A stretch of DNA of 37,259 bases from Gonium pectorale (taxonomy: Eukaryota; Chlorophyta; Chlorophyceae; Chlamydomonadales; Volvocaceae): NCBI GenBank assembly GCA_001584585.1, contig LSYV01000011.1:686933-724191 (forward strand). Direction: 5' to 3'. The position numbers were made by a program, and so were the translations under genes. Under the pieces are notes generated by a model. That model was given only the letters and a program-made list of their open reading frames with translations, made no database searches and was not told where the DNA came from. Below, piece after piece: positions 1 to 9,859 of the stretch (position 1 is the first letter of the stretch; every line of letters starts with the position of its first letter).

Positions 1-660
1 CCTCCGACGACTGCCCTCGCCACGCAGGTGCATCCCCCTTAGGCAAAAGCAAACCCGAGTACAGCGGCACAAAGCTTGCAGGACACCGCGTTGTACTTTC
101 ACGCACCAGCGCCGCCTGTCCCACGGCCACCACCTACCAAGTATCGCACAGCGTCAATGGAACGATGACCCTATGCGCTATCCGGCGGCCAGGGCGCAAC
201 CAGAACCCAAACGCCCGCGCAGGCAGGATCCGAGGCAAGGTCCTTGCCCGGGTGACTTGCCACCCCCTGCGCTGACAAGCGCCAGTCCCGTGCGTCAAGA
301 CAGCACCCTGCGCCTACGACGAGCTGCACTCGACCAGAGGGCATCCTCGCCCCGCACGCACTTGTCTTGCTGGTAGGTCCGGTACAGCACACCGACACGA
401 GTTTATCATTGACAGAGTGTACTCGTAGCATCAACCCCGAAGCCCGAAACTACACGCAGTTGCGTAGCACAAACATGATGAAGCCCCTTGCAACCTTGCG
501 CAGCCTGCTCTTACGGCATGTCACAATAGCGATGTGTCGAATACATGAGAAAAAACCGGACTGCACCGCTTCGGTCTCTTCCCTACGCGGCGCCTAGACC
601 GCCACTTCGGCGCGAGCTTCTTGATCCAAGAAGTGCGAGTGTTCAGACGGCTACCGCCAT
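1..660. other. Left edge, no gene recognised
   Basis: Only short overlapping ORFs under 90 codons occur here, on both strands, and none shows a family motif or a consistent splice pattern. Similarity to the second segmental copy begins only near position 660. The stretch could be intergenic, or the 3' untranslated region of the minus-strand gene that ends at 874. Confidence 0.5.
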
Positions 661-2335
661 CAAGCTGGCGGCAATGGGGAATGTTGGCAGCCGGAACACA
701 AGCACCAACACACACCTCTTCGTGCAGCAAGGTCCAAGCTGCTTCCCGCTACGTGAGAAACCATGCTACCTGACTGCCCGTTCGCCCAACGTGCCATCTC
801 GCTCTTGGTGAACCAGCAGGCTAGGAATCTGAGCTGGAGCTGGGACCCGGCGGCAGCACCCTACTCCCATGCACTACTTTGCACCCGCGCTCATCGTGGA
901 TACCTCCGCGGCCATGTCCACAATGTCGAATAGCGCGTCGCAGGCGGCACGCAGGCGCCACCTGCGCTCGTCTTGCGTCCCGCCCTTGGTCACGAAGCGG
1001 TGGAGCACATCCTGCGGATGGAGGATGCGCGACGGCAGTCGCTTCGATGAGGTATACCGAGTGCACACTGACCCGGCGGCAGGGAAGGACCCAACCAGGA
1101 TAACGACCACACTAACATAATTGCCGATGGTGCCCTTGTGACAGCGGTCTAGCCGATTCCAGCGCGCAAAAGGCGAGGAAGCATGCTTTGACTCACCCTC
1201 AGGGCTCGCCAGTCATTTTGCGCCAGCTCGTGGCCAAGCGCCGCAAGCAGCTGCTCGCGAGAGCAGCCTGCCCACGCCACGCGGCGCACCATCTGCCCCA
1301 GCGTGTAGCTAACGCTGTCCTCCAGGCGCTGCAGCATCAGCTGCTCAGCTGCGGCCTCCCAGCGCTGTGGTGTGCCGGACTTGGGCACAACGGCGTCAAG
1401 GTACTGGTTTAGCAGTGAGTGCAGGTGCGGGTCCAACGCCTCCGAGCTGCTGGTGGCCAGTCCGGCAGACTGGCAGACCGACTGCATGAGGCTGCGTTGC
1501 CCACCGGCCAGCAGCTCGCCGTACATCGCCCGCAGCGTCTCGGGCGACTGGCGGGCCAGCTCCATCTTGACAGCTTCCTCAACAGCCGGCAGCTGAGCGA
1601 GCTGCGGGTGCTGCCGGATGGCCACCACGTACAGATACAGCTCCTCCAGGCAGTGGTGGTCCTCAATAGCACGGCCCAATGCACCAGCCGCCAGCTGCGC
1701 GATGGCCGCTGAGAGCAGCTTGCTGTAGCCGCTGGATACAGCCGCATCCTCGCCGGAGCTACCGCTCGCGGGCACGCGCCGCATCGCGGACGGCTCCTTC
1801 AGGAGCTGCAAGTTGCAATTGCCGGTTTTGAAGGCTGAAGGAACTGATCACAGGAAAACGTAACCGGCGACTGCAAGCATCTGTAAAACTTGCACGTGCA
1901 CATAGTTAATGAAGCAACCCGTGTCACCACCTTCACAGAACAGGACACCCGACGGAAAGCCCCAAGAGCCCGCTCTGGTGACGGGCGCCCGCGTTTCCCG
2001 CCTGTCCACCAGCTAGAGACGGTTATATGTCGCTCACCTTGTCTGCTTCGCCGACAATATCCTGGAACAGGCCCTGCATTCCCTGCTGGGAGCTGCCACC
2101 GGGCTCGCGGTTCAGAGCGCCCTCGAGCATGTCCTGCAGGGTGTACGATTTATACAAGCAGGCGGGCCAGTGGGCATGGGCTCACCGTAAGCAACCGTGC
2201 AGGAGCATGCCAAAATGGCTTTACAACTTGGGTTAACCCATGTACGGCATTGGGGGACTAAGCACCTTACATACAAGAAGTAAGTGATTCTGTAGGGCAC
2301 AGAACCGGGACGCAATTACAGCGTCTGCTACTCAC

Positions 2336-3003
2336 CAGCAGGTCCGGCAGGAACAGCGCCTGCAGGTGGAGGTCCAGCGCCGCCACGTTCTGCTCAGTTG
2401 AGCAGCGGGCCCAGGGGACCTGCCGCATGATTCTGGCCAGCGTGGGGCTGACCAGGCCAACCTCCCGCAGCATCGTCACCTCAGCGATGCGGGTCCACTG
2501 GCCGCTGGTTGGCAGGTGCCGCGCCTCCAGGCGGCCCAGGAAACCGTGCAGCCAGGTCCGAAAACCCAGGAATATTGCATCAGAGTCCCAGAAGTAGCGC
2601 TCCTGCGCCGCTGCGTTCTGCTCCGTTGAGCAGCTCATCACGCAGGGGACCTGCCGCTCGACGTTTGCCAGCCAGGGGCTGACCCGGCCCACCTCCGCCA
2701 TCATGGCCACCTGGGCGGTGCGGGTCCACTGGCCGCTGGCCGGCAGATGCCGCGCTCAGGCTTGCTATCTTCCTTGAGAGAGAATTAGGAGCCTGCGTAA
2801 TTCCAACCCGGCTGAAGGACCTGGGATGTTCATGGGGCACGTATCCCGGGGCAATTTACTAGGGATCCGCGCATTTCCCCTGTCCCTGGACTGTCTTCTA
2901 TTACAAAACCTGCGTAATTCCCCCATGTCCCGAATTAGGAAAAACGGGTCCAAAACCAGGCCGATTTAAATCTCCTAATTAAGATAGCAAGCCTGGCCGC
3001 GCT
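2336..3003 (-). repeat. 77-codon in-frame tandem duplication within an exon of copy A
   Basis: Leaving out the inserted element, this part of the exon encodes two consecutive versions of one unit of about 77 residues. Each version starts near LGF-T-LHGFLG and continues through SGQWTR, VSP and CSTEQN. The second unit (about 2336-2560) is closer to the single unit of copy B. The first unit (about 2560-3050, element included) is more diverged and ends in a different tail, WDSDAIF. The duplication preserves the frame. Confidence 0.75.
2757..2995. mobile_element. 239-bp MITE (hAT-like by target-site length)
   Basis: The termini are a perfect 15-bp inverted repeat, CAGGCTTGCTATCTT, followed on both sides by AATTAGGAG. 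On the left an 11-bp insert separates the two parts. The element is flanked by the 8-bp direct repeat GCCGCGCT at 2749-2756 and 2996-3003. It has no coding capacity. An 8-bp target duplication and a CAGG start fit the hAT superfamily, which is an inference from family knowledge. The equivalent site in copy B (near 11825) and in the neighbouring exon repeat (near 2515) is unoccupied, so the insertion came after the exon duplication. Confidence 0.85.
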
Positions 3004-3993
3004 CCCAGGCAGCCCAGGAAGCCGTGCAGGCAGGTGAGGAAACCCAGGCGCACTGCATACGTGTCCGAGGAGAGCAGTGGCTTCTCTGCGGGCCAGCATA
3101 GCGGTTTGCCGTCCACCCGTGCCAGGGCATCCTTGAGATGCTCCAGCTCGCTCGTTGCAACTGCTGATTCCTTGTCCGCCGCCTGGCTCTTCACCTCATT
3201 GCAGATCTGCTGCAGCAATGATCGGTTCCCAAAGGTCTGCCTGAGGATCTCCTCGCTGACGGCGCCCTTGTCGACCCGCACAGGTACCACCAGCTTTGTG
3301 GAAGGGTGGTTGTATCCCAGCCGGAAGCGCGCGTCACTAAGGATCTCCAGCATTGCGCGTGGCTTTGCCTTGGCGGCCTGGTGCAGGGTCGCAATGATCG
3401 CCTGCCTCAGCGTCTTGTTCTGGTCCCTGGATAGCACGGGGCTGGCGAGTGAATGCGGTGCGACTGTCCCTTCGTCCGCCTACAGGCGAAGGGCCGGGGA
3501 GCGAGCGGAGCAGGTGGTCGTGTCAATGTAGTCAATAGCACTGCATCTAGTACGCATTCTTGTATTATACTTGCAGCGTCTGATTGGCGGATACAAATAG
3601 TTAATGGATCACCTTGCTTGCTATCATGCTCATTACGGGTCACTAACCCTCAGCTCAAGACATGCCCCCACGTGAGTCACACCTAGTTGCGAGGACGCTG
3701 GCAAGGCCGGTGCCCGATTGCTTCATGACACAGACAAAAATGCAATGTATCGATTAAAGCAAGGCACCTCATCGGTCGCAACGTTAGCACCTACCACGAT
3801 TTTCGCTTGGCGACCACGTCCGTCAGTTGGCGTCTGTTATGACACGGGCAAAGGGCAGGGTAGGCGGGGCAAGGGAGCGGTGAGGCCATGAGCTATGCCT
3901 GCTGCCCTTGACAGGTGCCACGCCCCAAGCTGGCATGTGCGCATACCGAAGCGGGCCCTGGCCTTCCCGCACTGGGCTTCCTGCGCCCAGGCC

Positions 3994-4410
3994 TTAGCAC
4001 AGGCTTAACAACCGCGCTTCAGTCATGGCATAGGGCATTGCGGACAGCGCGCAAGGAGGGTTGACAGAAGGCCTCATGTTGTTGGGGGCGGCCAGCATGT
4101 CACGAATCCACCTCGTCAGAACATCGTACCTCCGCATGTTCAGAATGTGGGTTATCTCGAAGCCCACATCCGTCCGCCCCCATTGAATTGCTCCCGGGAG
4201 CGACATTAGTTTGCCGTCGCCACAAGAAAGACAGCCAATTATGGGGTATGCGTGGCACGCCGCCAGCGCTTGCTTGAATTCCAGTGCAGCACTGCATGAA
4301 TACCAGTGTCGTGCTCGAGGCTTAGGTCCGACATTGCCGGCGTATTGAATTCCCATCACGGCCCCGCCCGATTCGCACCGAGCGCCGAGTCCGAGTTCCA
4401 TTTCCGTCAT
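3994..4410 (-). other. Open reading frame of unknown status in the copy A-specific insert
   Basis: A 138-codon minus-strand frame starts at MTEMELGLGARCE and lies just downstream of the duplicated exon at 4444-4614. A plausible acceptor (CCTGTCACAG) precedes it. The gap back to the donor at 4443 would be only about 29 nt, shorter than a usual intron. Copy B has no equivalent. The translation looks protein-like in composition but shows no motif I recognise. It could be a divergent terminal exon or chance. Confidence 0.25.
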
Positions 4411-4443
4411 GTACCTGTGACAGGGCCAGAACTAAAAGCCTAC

Positions 4444-4614
4444 CCCCGTGTCATCCCTCGACGCGTCGTTGAGCATCTGCCGCACTGTGAATGGCCTCAC
4501 CTGGACGGCAGCCTGGCGCATGGCCACCCTAATCGCCTGCCTCAGGGTCTTGTGCTGCTCGCCGTACAGCTCGGGCCAGTCCAGTAGGTCCGCTTTTATC
4601 GTCCCTGCGTCTGC
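4444..4614 (-). pseudogene. Extra exon paralogous to the start of the large exon of copies A and B
   Basis: This 171-nt open segment (57 codons) is bounded by a TAG acceptor at 4615 and a GTAGGC donor at 4443. It aligns with the first part of the large exon of copies A and B. The shared core is EQ-KTLRQAI--A-RQAA, and the TAG|GC acceptor sits at the same place. It diverges after about 57 residues. Both ends are phase 0, so it could be included or skipped without a frame change. It may be an extra cassette exon of copy A or the remnant of a third gene copy. Confidence 0.55.
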
Positions 4615-4982
4615 CTAGTGGGCGGTAGATGGAAACGAGCACAGGACGCGGGGCATGTCGACACGTGCTACCGGTATTGCGGGCGGAGCACGCCTCCTTG
4701 ATAACGGAGTCTTATGCGATGTGCAGCGCTTGCTGTACCGACACGAGCACTGTGTAGTCATCTTGCTTGCTTTCTATGGTGCTCTGCAGCTGGGGTATCT
4801 GGGGATCTGTATGATCCCCATATCCCTCATCTGGATCCTGATCCCTCAGCCAAGGCTCCTCACACCCAGGGGGAGGACGGTGTATGACTGGAACACGGCC
4901 CTTCACTCGCCAGAAAAGCACCTACCATGTTGATGGAGAGTGGGCGACGATGTCCATCAGCTGACGCCTTAGACGGCTTTGA

Positions 4983-5133
4983 CGTACGTGTAACCTGTAA
5001 CCTGTAACCTGACGCCTGTTACACCAGGTAAGGTAAAGGGCGGGGTGGGAAGGGCAGAGCAGGGCACGTACGGGAGGGGTTGGTTGATGGCAGGACAGGG
5101 CAGGGCACGTACGCGAGGAGTTGGTTGATAGCA
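4983..5133. repeat. Short tandem repeats in the copy A-specific insert
   Basis: Three near-perfect copies of a 7-bp unit (GTAACCT) lie near 4988-5010. A duplicated unit of about 33 bp follows, with a core GGGCACGTACG-GAG and TTGGTTGAT, at about 5058-5092 and 5099-5132. These repeats lie in the 1.25-kb block that copy B lacks. Confidence 0.7.
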
Positions 5134-6010
5134 TTTGCGGCTCCCTTGGCCCCAGTCCCGAGCTGTCAAACACGACAAGAATGAAAACAGTCCCTGGGCT
5201 TGCCACAGTAGGCTTCAAATCAGGCCTAGTCCAGGTTTGGGTCATGGCCTAGTCTTGGCAGATGGTCTTGTAATACCTTATTATTGAGGCTGTTCCTACC
5301 TGATTGGTGCTCTTTTGTGCACCGAGCACGGAGGAGCTTTTCCCAGTGCTTTCAACGTCGAGCTTGGAACGCCAGCAGTCGTAGACGCCCTGACCCGCCT
5401 TGGATAGCAAACGAACGTGATTGCTCCCTGTACTTTCATAGTGCGGAGATACTGTCAAGCCATCTTGGCAGAAAGAATGTGTATGGGAGCGATATCGCAC
5501 TACCTAGAATGCAGGTTGACTGCGGACTTCGACGTGAACGCACACTCACCGTACAAGAAAGGACGGGAGACAGGCGGTCGCGAGTGCCGCAGCTGCAGCG
5601 TGCTATGCATACTTTATCTCAGGGCACACGAGCTAGACTGGTATTCGAGCCGGTGGGATACCAGAGTTACCAGTCAGCAAATCATGGATGAGCCGGTGGT
5701 GCTTCTCTGGGTATATATGTTCCAGGCGCAGCAGTGGGCTTGCACAGTGCTTGCTTTTCGACAGGGTTGTATGCATCATTCTTGTGACACGTCACTGTCG
5801 CTATGAGACAGCGGCTACGGGAAGGCGCGACGCAGACTGGACGGGACCGGGCAGGACGGGACTTGCTGATTGGACGCATGGCATGTTACCGTGAAACGAC
5901 TGTTCCGGGTCTGGTTCGTGACCCTGGCGCTCTGGCGCTTTGCAAAACCAGCTCTTGCACGTCCAAGCCCAGCAATGAGGTCATGCCCTGTGCGCTGCCC
6001 GCCGTGGATA

Positions 6011-8150
6011 GGGCAGGCGCCATTTCCCCGGGGGCGGTACACAGGGCAGCTGGGCTGGGGCATTTAATATGAGGGCTATTCCTGCCTACAACGCCACGCC
6101 GCCCCCGACCGGTACAAACGCCCCGGAACTGGGAACTGGGTCAGGAGGCAACATGCAACCTCCGACGGCCTGCCGGACGGCGCCGGCTACTGCCGGCCGC
6201 GATGTACTCATGGTGCACCCTGCGCACAACTCGCACTCCTGTAGTTCAACCAGACCTGCCGTACTCAGGGCTAACGTATGGCCATGCGCAGGTCAGCGCC
6301 AGGACTACCTGCCCTCTCGCCTCGTCCGAGGCTGCCCGAATTGGGTGGGGTGGGTGGGCCTAGCACGAACGGGGCTGTGAGCCCTTCGTACGGTAGCCCT
6401 TTCTGATCTGAAATGGCGCACTCGTCCGTCTGGTGCTGGGATATTTAAGGCGCAGACTCGGGCACAGCCACGAGGCTAGACTAAAGAGGTTTGAGGGGAA
6501 AAGCGCAGGGCGAAGGGGTTGTCCGGACTACGGTGTTTTGGTAGGCGCGGTCACCCGGGTACCACTCCAGGGTTCGTGTGCCAGCCGGCTGAGTCCCCGG
6601 CCAAAGGCCCGCCCTTACTTCATAATAGTATACAGTATCATACGTGCACCCACCCCTATACGAACATCCCTTGGGGCCTAGGGCTCACTTCTGTCATGTC
6701 CGGCGAACATGCTTGTTTTGTCCCCCTAAATATCAAGAAGACGCCTTGCAAAGCTGTACGACCTTGCCTATGCTCCTCAGAAGCTGTAATCAAATTCTCT
6801 TTCGCAAGGAAACGCACAAATTGTCATCAACCGTCGCCAACGGCCGCTGTTTTGGAAGGTGCATTTGAGCACCAACAAAGCGAGAAAATCACGTCTGTAG
6901 GTTCCTATGTTGGTTAGGATAAGTATTTGCGTATGGCGCCCTCAATGAGACCTCCGCCTCGCGAAATGCAGTCTGTTTTTGCGAGTTGGGCCGCCCGCTC
7001 CATTCCAAGGCCCGCGAGCACAAGCATCGCTTTTGTGATGCTGTATTGATGTTGTTTACATGTTATTAAAGCGGATTGGACCCCGTCATCTGGCACCGTG
7101 ACCCACCGACCCGAGCTTTGGTTTGGTCCGCCCAAGGCTGAGACAAGCCCACAAACGCTCACATATCTCCATATAAGCGTATTGGAACACATTGACACTG
7201 GATGGGGGGTCTGACAGTAGTTGGGTCACGACTTTGTGCTTATAGACCCCTTGTACGGCAGGCCAAATACGGCAAGGTTAAGAGTTTCGAACGAGGACCG
7301 AACCGTGGCAATCCCGTAGAGGACCCTAAGAGGGGTGTGTGGCTCTTTTCCCAGCCTCGTTCGAAGCTCTTAACATGGTGATATAGCCCGCCAAAGTTAG
7401 GTGATTTTGGGACTCAGCCCAGGCCGGGAGTGGTACCCGGGTGGGCGCGGTGTGTCGCAGGCCCCCCTGGAGCGCAGTGCCAGGCGGAAGCCGTTTGACA
7501 AGGCACTGCACGTGCCCACTTGCCCTGCTCCTTTCTGGGTCCTGCGTTCTTTCTGGTTTGGTGAAGCCAGCAATTTGCGCACCCACCCACCATCCCTCAT
7601 GATGGCACAATCTCTGGCGGTTTCTTGTCTTTGTTTCCCCGTTCGTTTCTCTTCTTTGATTCCCGGCTTGTGTAGGCCGCGCGGGGGTGTTGTACTGCGG
7701 GAGGCGCCCGCAGAGGCAGGGCCCCGCAGTTTCCCGGCAGTACCGGTACGCCCGGCAGCACCGGTACGAGGTTAAGGCGGTTCCATAGCCAGTCGAGGGG
7801 GGCTGCTGCCAAGCCCCATACTCTTTACATCCATCGCGTAGTGCGCTGTAAGATGGCGCACCATAGTGACTCGTTATGAGCACGTACGCCACGTAGCGGC
7901 ACAGCTCAAAATCTACAACACACCGTTCGCCGTTTCGTAGTTTTGCTTCCGTTCTCTCGCAGCCGCTGGTACGGCTGGTTCGGCGTGCTCGTGCTGTGCC
8001 TGGGTGCCTCGCCGCTTTTGGGGCATTCCCGTATCTAGCGTCGTCGCCCGTCGTTCGGCGACCATTGCCCGTAAGTTCCCCTCTGTTTAGAACAACCGAT
8101 GTGAGGCAGACGCACTGACTCGCAGGCTGGCATTGCCGACCTACGGGTCA
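6011..8150. other. Unique spacer between duplicated segments, left part
   Basis: No gene could be supported. Short ORFs occur on both strands, for example a minus-strand frame at 6914-7198 of 94 codons. None shows a conserved domain or a splice chain. A 20-bp inverted repeat with one mismatch lies at 7277-7296 and 7355-7374. The GC content and codon pattern resemble intergenic DNA. Confidence 0.5.
7277..7374. repeat. 20-bp inverted repeat with 58-bp spacer
   Basis: The arm at 7277-7296, GTTAAGAGTTTCGAACGAGG, is repeated inverted at 7355-7374 with one mismatch. Spacing is 58 nt. It could be a hairpin, or the ends of a very small element. No flanking target duplication was found. Confidence 0.6.
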
Positions 8151-8155
8151 GCCGG

Positions 8156-9284
8156 TTGGCCCCAGCGCGGCCCTCTGCACTCGCCTCGACTCCGAACGCC
8201 TTTATTTGTCCTGGGCGCGGGATGATGAAGTCCCAGGCGGCGATGGATCGCGCTCTCGTTGACACCACTATCCACGATCAGGAGGCTGCCGCGGCCGCAC
8301 TGCGCGATTGGCTGGTTTCCCTCGGGGAGGGGTTGACTCTGTGGAACATGGGCCCAGAGTTTCCTGGTTTATCTGGAGGTGTGGCTGCCTGCCCATCCGG
8401 GGCGCAAGCGGGATCGTGCGGGCCCCAAGGCCGTCGCTGGGGTCTTGTCATCCCTCAGCAGCTGGTTTGAGAGGGTGGGGCGCTCGGCTCCGTACAACCC
8501 CGCGACTGGCATAGGCAACCCCTGCGACTGCCAGTTGGTACGCGACTACCGCAAGGGTTACCGGTGTGGAAGCATGCTGGACTGATACGAGGTGGTGTTG
8601 GCCGTGCCCCTCACAGCAGAGAAGTATGGGCGGCTGTGTGGGTACCTGCTGGAGCAGGCGCTCGGCGCCCACAGCGTCCTCTCCAGCCTGCTCTTGCTGC
8701 GGGATCTGCTATGTGTGCAGTACATGCATGTTGCAGTGCACCATGCGCGGGCACGACACTGGGAAGCTGTGCCTGGGCAGTTTCCGGGGCCCGGTCGGCC
8801 TGGCGGAACCAGACAGCCGCCTGCCGCTGCCACCACCCTGGCTCTGGGCGGCGGCCGACGGTTACACCCTCTGCGTGCGAGAGCGCGGCACCAGAACCAG
8901 CCGCACCACCCGGGCCGACCCCGTGTTCCTGGACAGCAACCCGCAGGGCCGGAGCTGTGCTTCCCGCGGACGCTGGCGCTCTACATGTGGCGCGCTAGCC
9001 AGCCTGATGCTCCGCGTTGCGCGGTGCAGGAGTGGCTCTTCCGCCCGCTTCTCGCCGACCGCTGGCGGTTCAAGGAGGAGCCGCTGAGCAGCTCGGCTCT
9101 GGGTGCGCGGGTCCACCGGCACTGCGGGATGCGGAGCTGTACGCGGGGAAGACTAACCATAGCTTCCGCCGCGGCGCACCGCAGGCTGCCGCGGCGGGTG
9201 GTCTGGGGTCGCGGAGCTGATGCGCCTGGGGCACATCCGGGGATTCTCGTTCTCGCCCGCTACGATCGCCACATCGGGCGGTAG
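8156..9284 (+). pseudogene. Decayed tyrosine recombinase of a mobile element
   Basis: Pieces of one protein are spread over several frames, with at least three frameshifts and one stop (TGA at 8583). In order, the pieces are: an N-terminal helical core-binding-like segment (EVWLPAHPGR, then VLSSLSSWFERVGR) at about 8370-8580; AVPLTAEKYGRLCGYLLEQA at about 8600-8660; the arginine-I motif TMRGHDTGKLCLGSF at about 8737-8782; KTNHSFRRG, the H-x-x-R motif, near 9150-9180; MRLGHIRG near 9220; and ARYDRHIGR followed by TAG at 9284, which supplies the likely nucleophilic tyrosine. This order is that of the tyrosine recombinase or phage-integrase fold. In green algae such enzymes belong to DIRS-like or Crypton-like elements. 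No reverse transcriptase or terminal repeats were seen, so the element class is open. It cannot encode a working enzyme as read. Confidence 0.7.
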
Positions 9285-9859
9285 GCGGTCTGATCCGTGG
9301 TCTATCCTAGGATTGGTGGTCGCCCGACGGCCTTGTTGTCGTCCCTTCAACCCTTGCTTACTCCCGGTTCCGTGTGGGTGGCGGTTACTCCATTGTTGTT
9401 GTTTGGCATGCTGCTCTGTTCGCGTATGACGGGCGCGCTCCTTCTATTATCCAGCCCCTGCTGGATATGTCGGTCTCCACTGTCCTTCACCTAGCCGGTG
9501 GCGGGCCTATCTGCTGTCCTGGTGGGCGGGTAATCTCGCAAGACGCTAGGCGCTCGCTAATCGTCTTACACAATTTGATATGTAAAGCCAGCGGAGTGCC
9601 TCTCTCTTGAGAGATCGGGTGTATACGTTTCCTTGCCGTACGGCACCCAACTGCCGCATATGGCCGAGCATTTTAATAGCAGTGACCCTCCCATCGCGAC
9701 CAGCTCCCATCCTTGACATTAAAGCCAAACACATAAAAGTATCTATGACAGTACATTGGCTAGGCTTACGAAACCACCGCGCTTCTGTTGCTTCCCACTG
9801 CGGCGCCCAGCTCACCAAGCCCATTCAGTGCGTGCTTCAGGCTAGATTAACAACTGCCC
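9285..9859. other. Spacer after the recombinase relic, no gene seen
   Basis: No coherent coding region was found. Short ORFs overlap on both strands. This may be the remaining tail of the mobile element, but no terminal repeat matches were found around the relic. Confidence 0.4.

Larger units (their letters stand above)
874..5592 (-). pseudogene. Unrecognised duplicated gene, copy A, interrupted by a MITE
   Basis: I do not recognise this family. Exons were deduced by comparison with copy B. In transcript order they are 5592-5550, 5427-5300, 3479-2336, 2133-2038, 1805-1197 and 1011-874, ending in TAG. Donor and acceptor sites match copy B, for example GTAGGA after position 5300 and GTGAGT before 1197. 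The joins from 3479 onward are phase 0. The product would be mostly helical and soluble, with no signal peptide or membrane segment seen. The large exon is broken by a 239-bp inverted-repeat element (2757-2995) that brings an in-frame stop soon after residues LGAR. Without the element and one target copy the exon is open, at 897 nt or 299 codons, against 222 codons in copy B. The extra 77 codons are an internal tandem repeat. The first coding exon is not certain: an ATG at 5879 opens a short reading frame that resembles one in copy B. Confidence 0.7.
660..6010. repeat. Segmental duplication, copy A
   Basis: This block is a diverged direct copy of 9860-13640. The match covers exons, introns and flanks. 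Examples are the shared stretch near 3835-3900 against 12670-12740, and the block at 5810-5990 against 13460-13630. Copy A is about 1.5 kb longer. The excess comes from a 239-bp element at 2757-2995, a 231-bp in-frame exon duplication, and about 1.25 kb at roughly 4010-5260 with no counterpart in copy B. The intervening sequence at 6010-9860 is not duplicated. Exact ends need a dot plot. Confidence 0.85.

Noticed and set aside
5682..5879. Candidate first coding exon of copy A (ATG at 5879), similar to a frame near 13540 in copy B
   Set aside because: The similarity may be only that of duplicated DNA. The only nearby GT donor gives the wrong phase for the next exon, so it was not added to the gene models.
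6914..7198. 94-codon minus-strand frame in the spacer
   Set aside because: No domain, no splice context and no counterpart elsewhere in the window. Not supportable as a gene.
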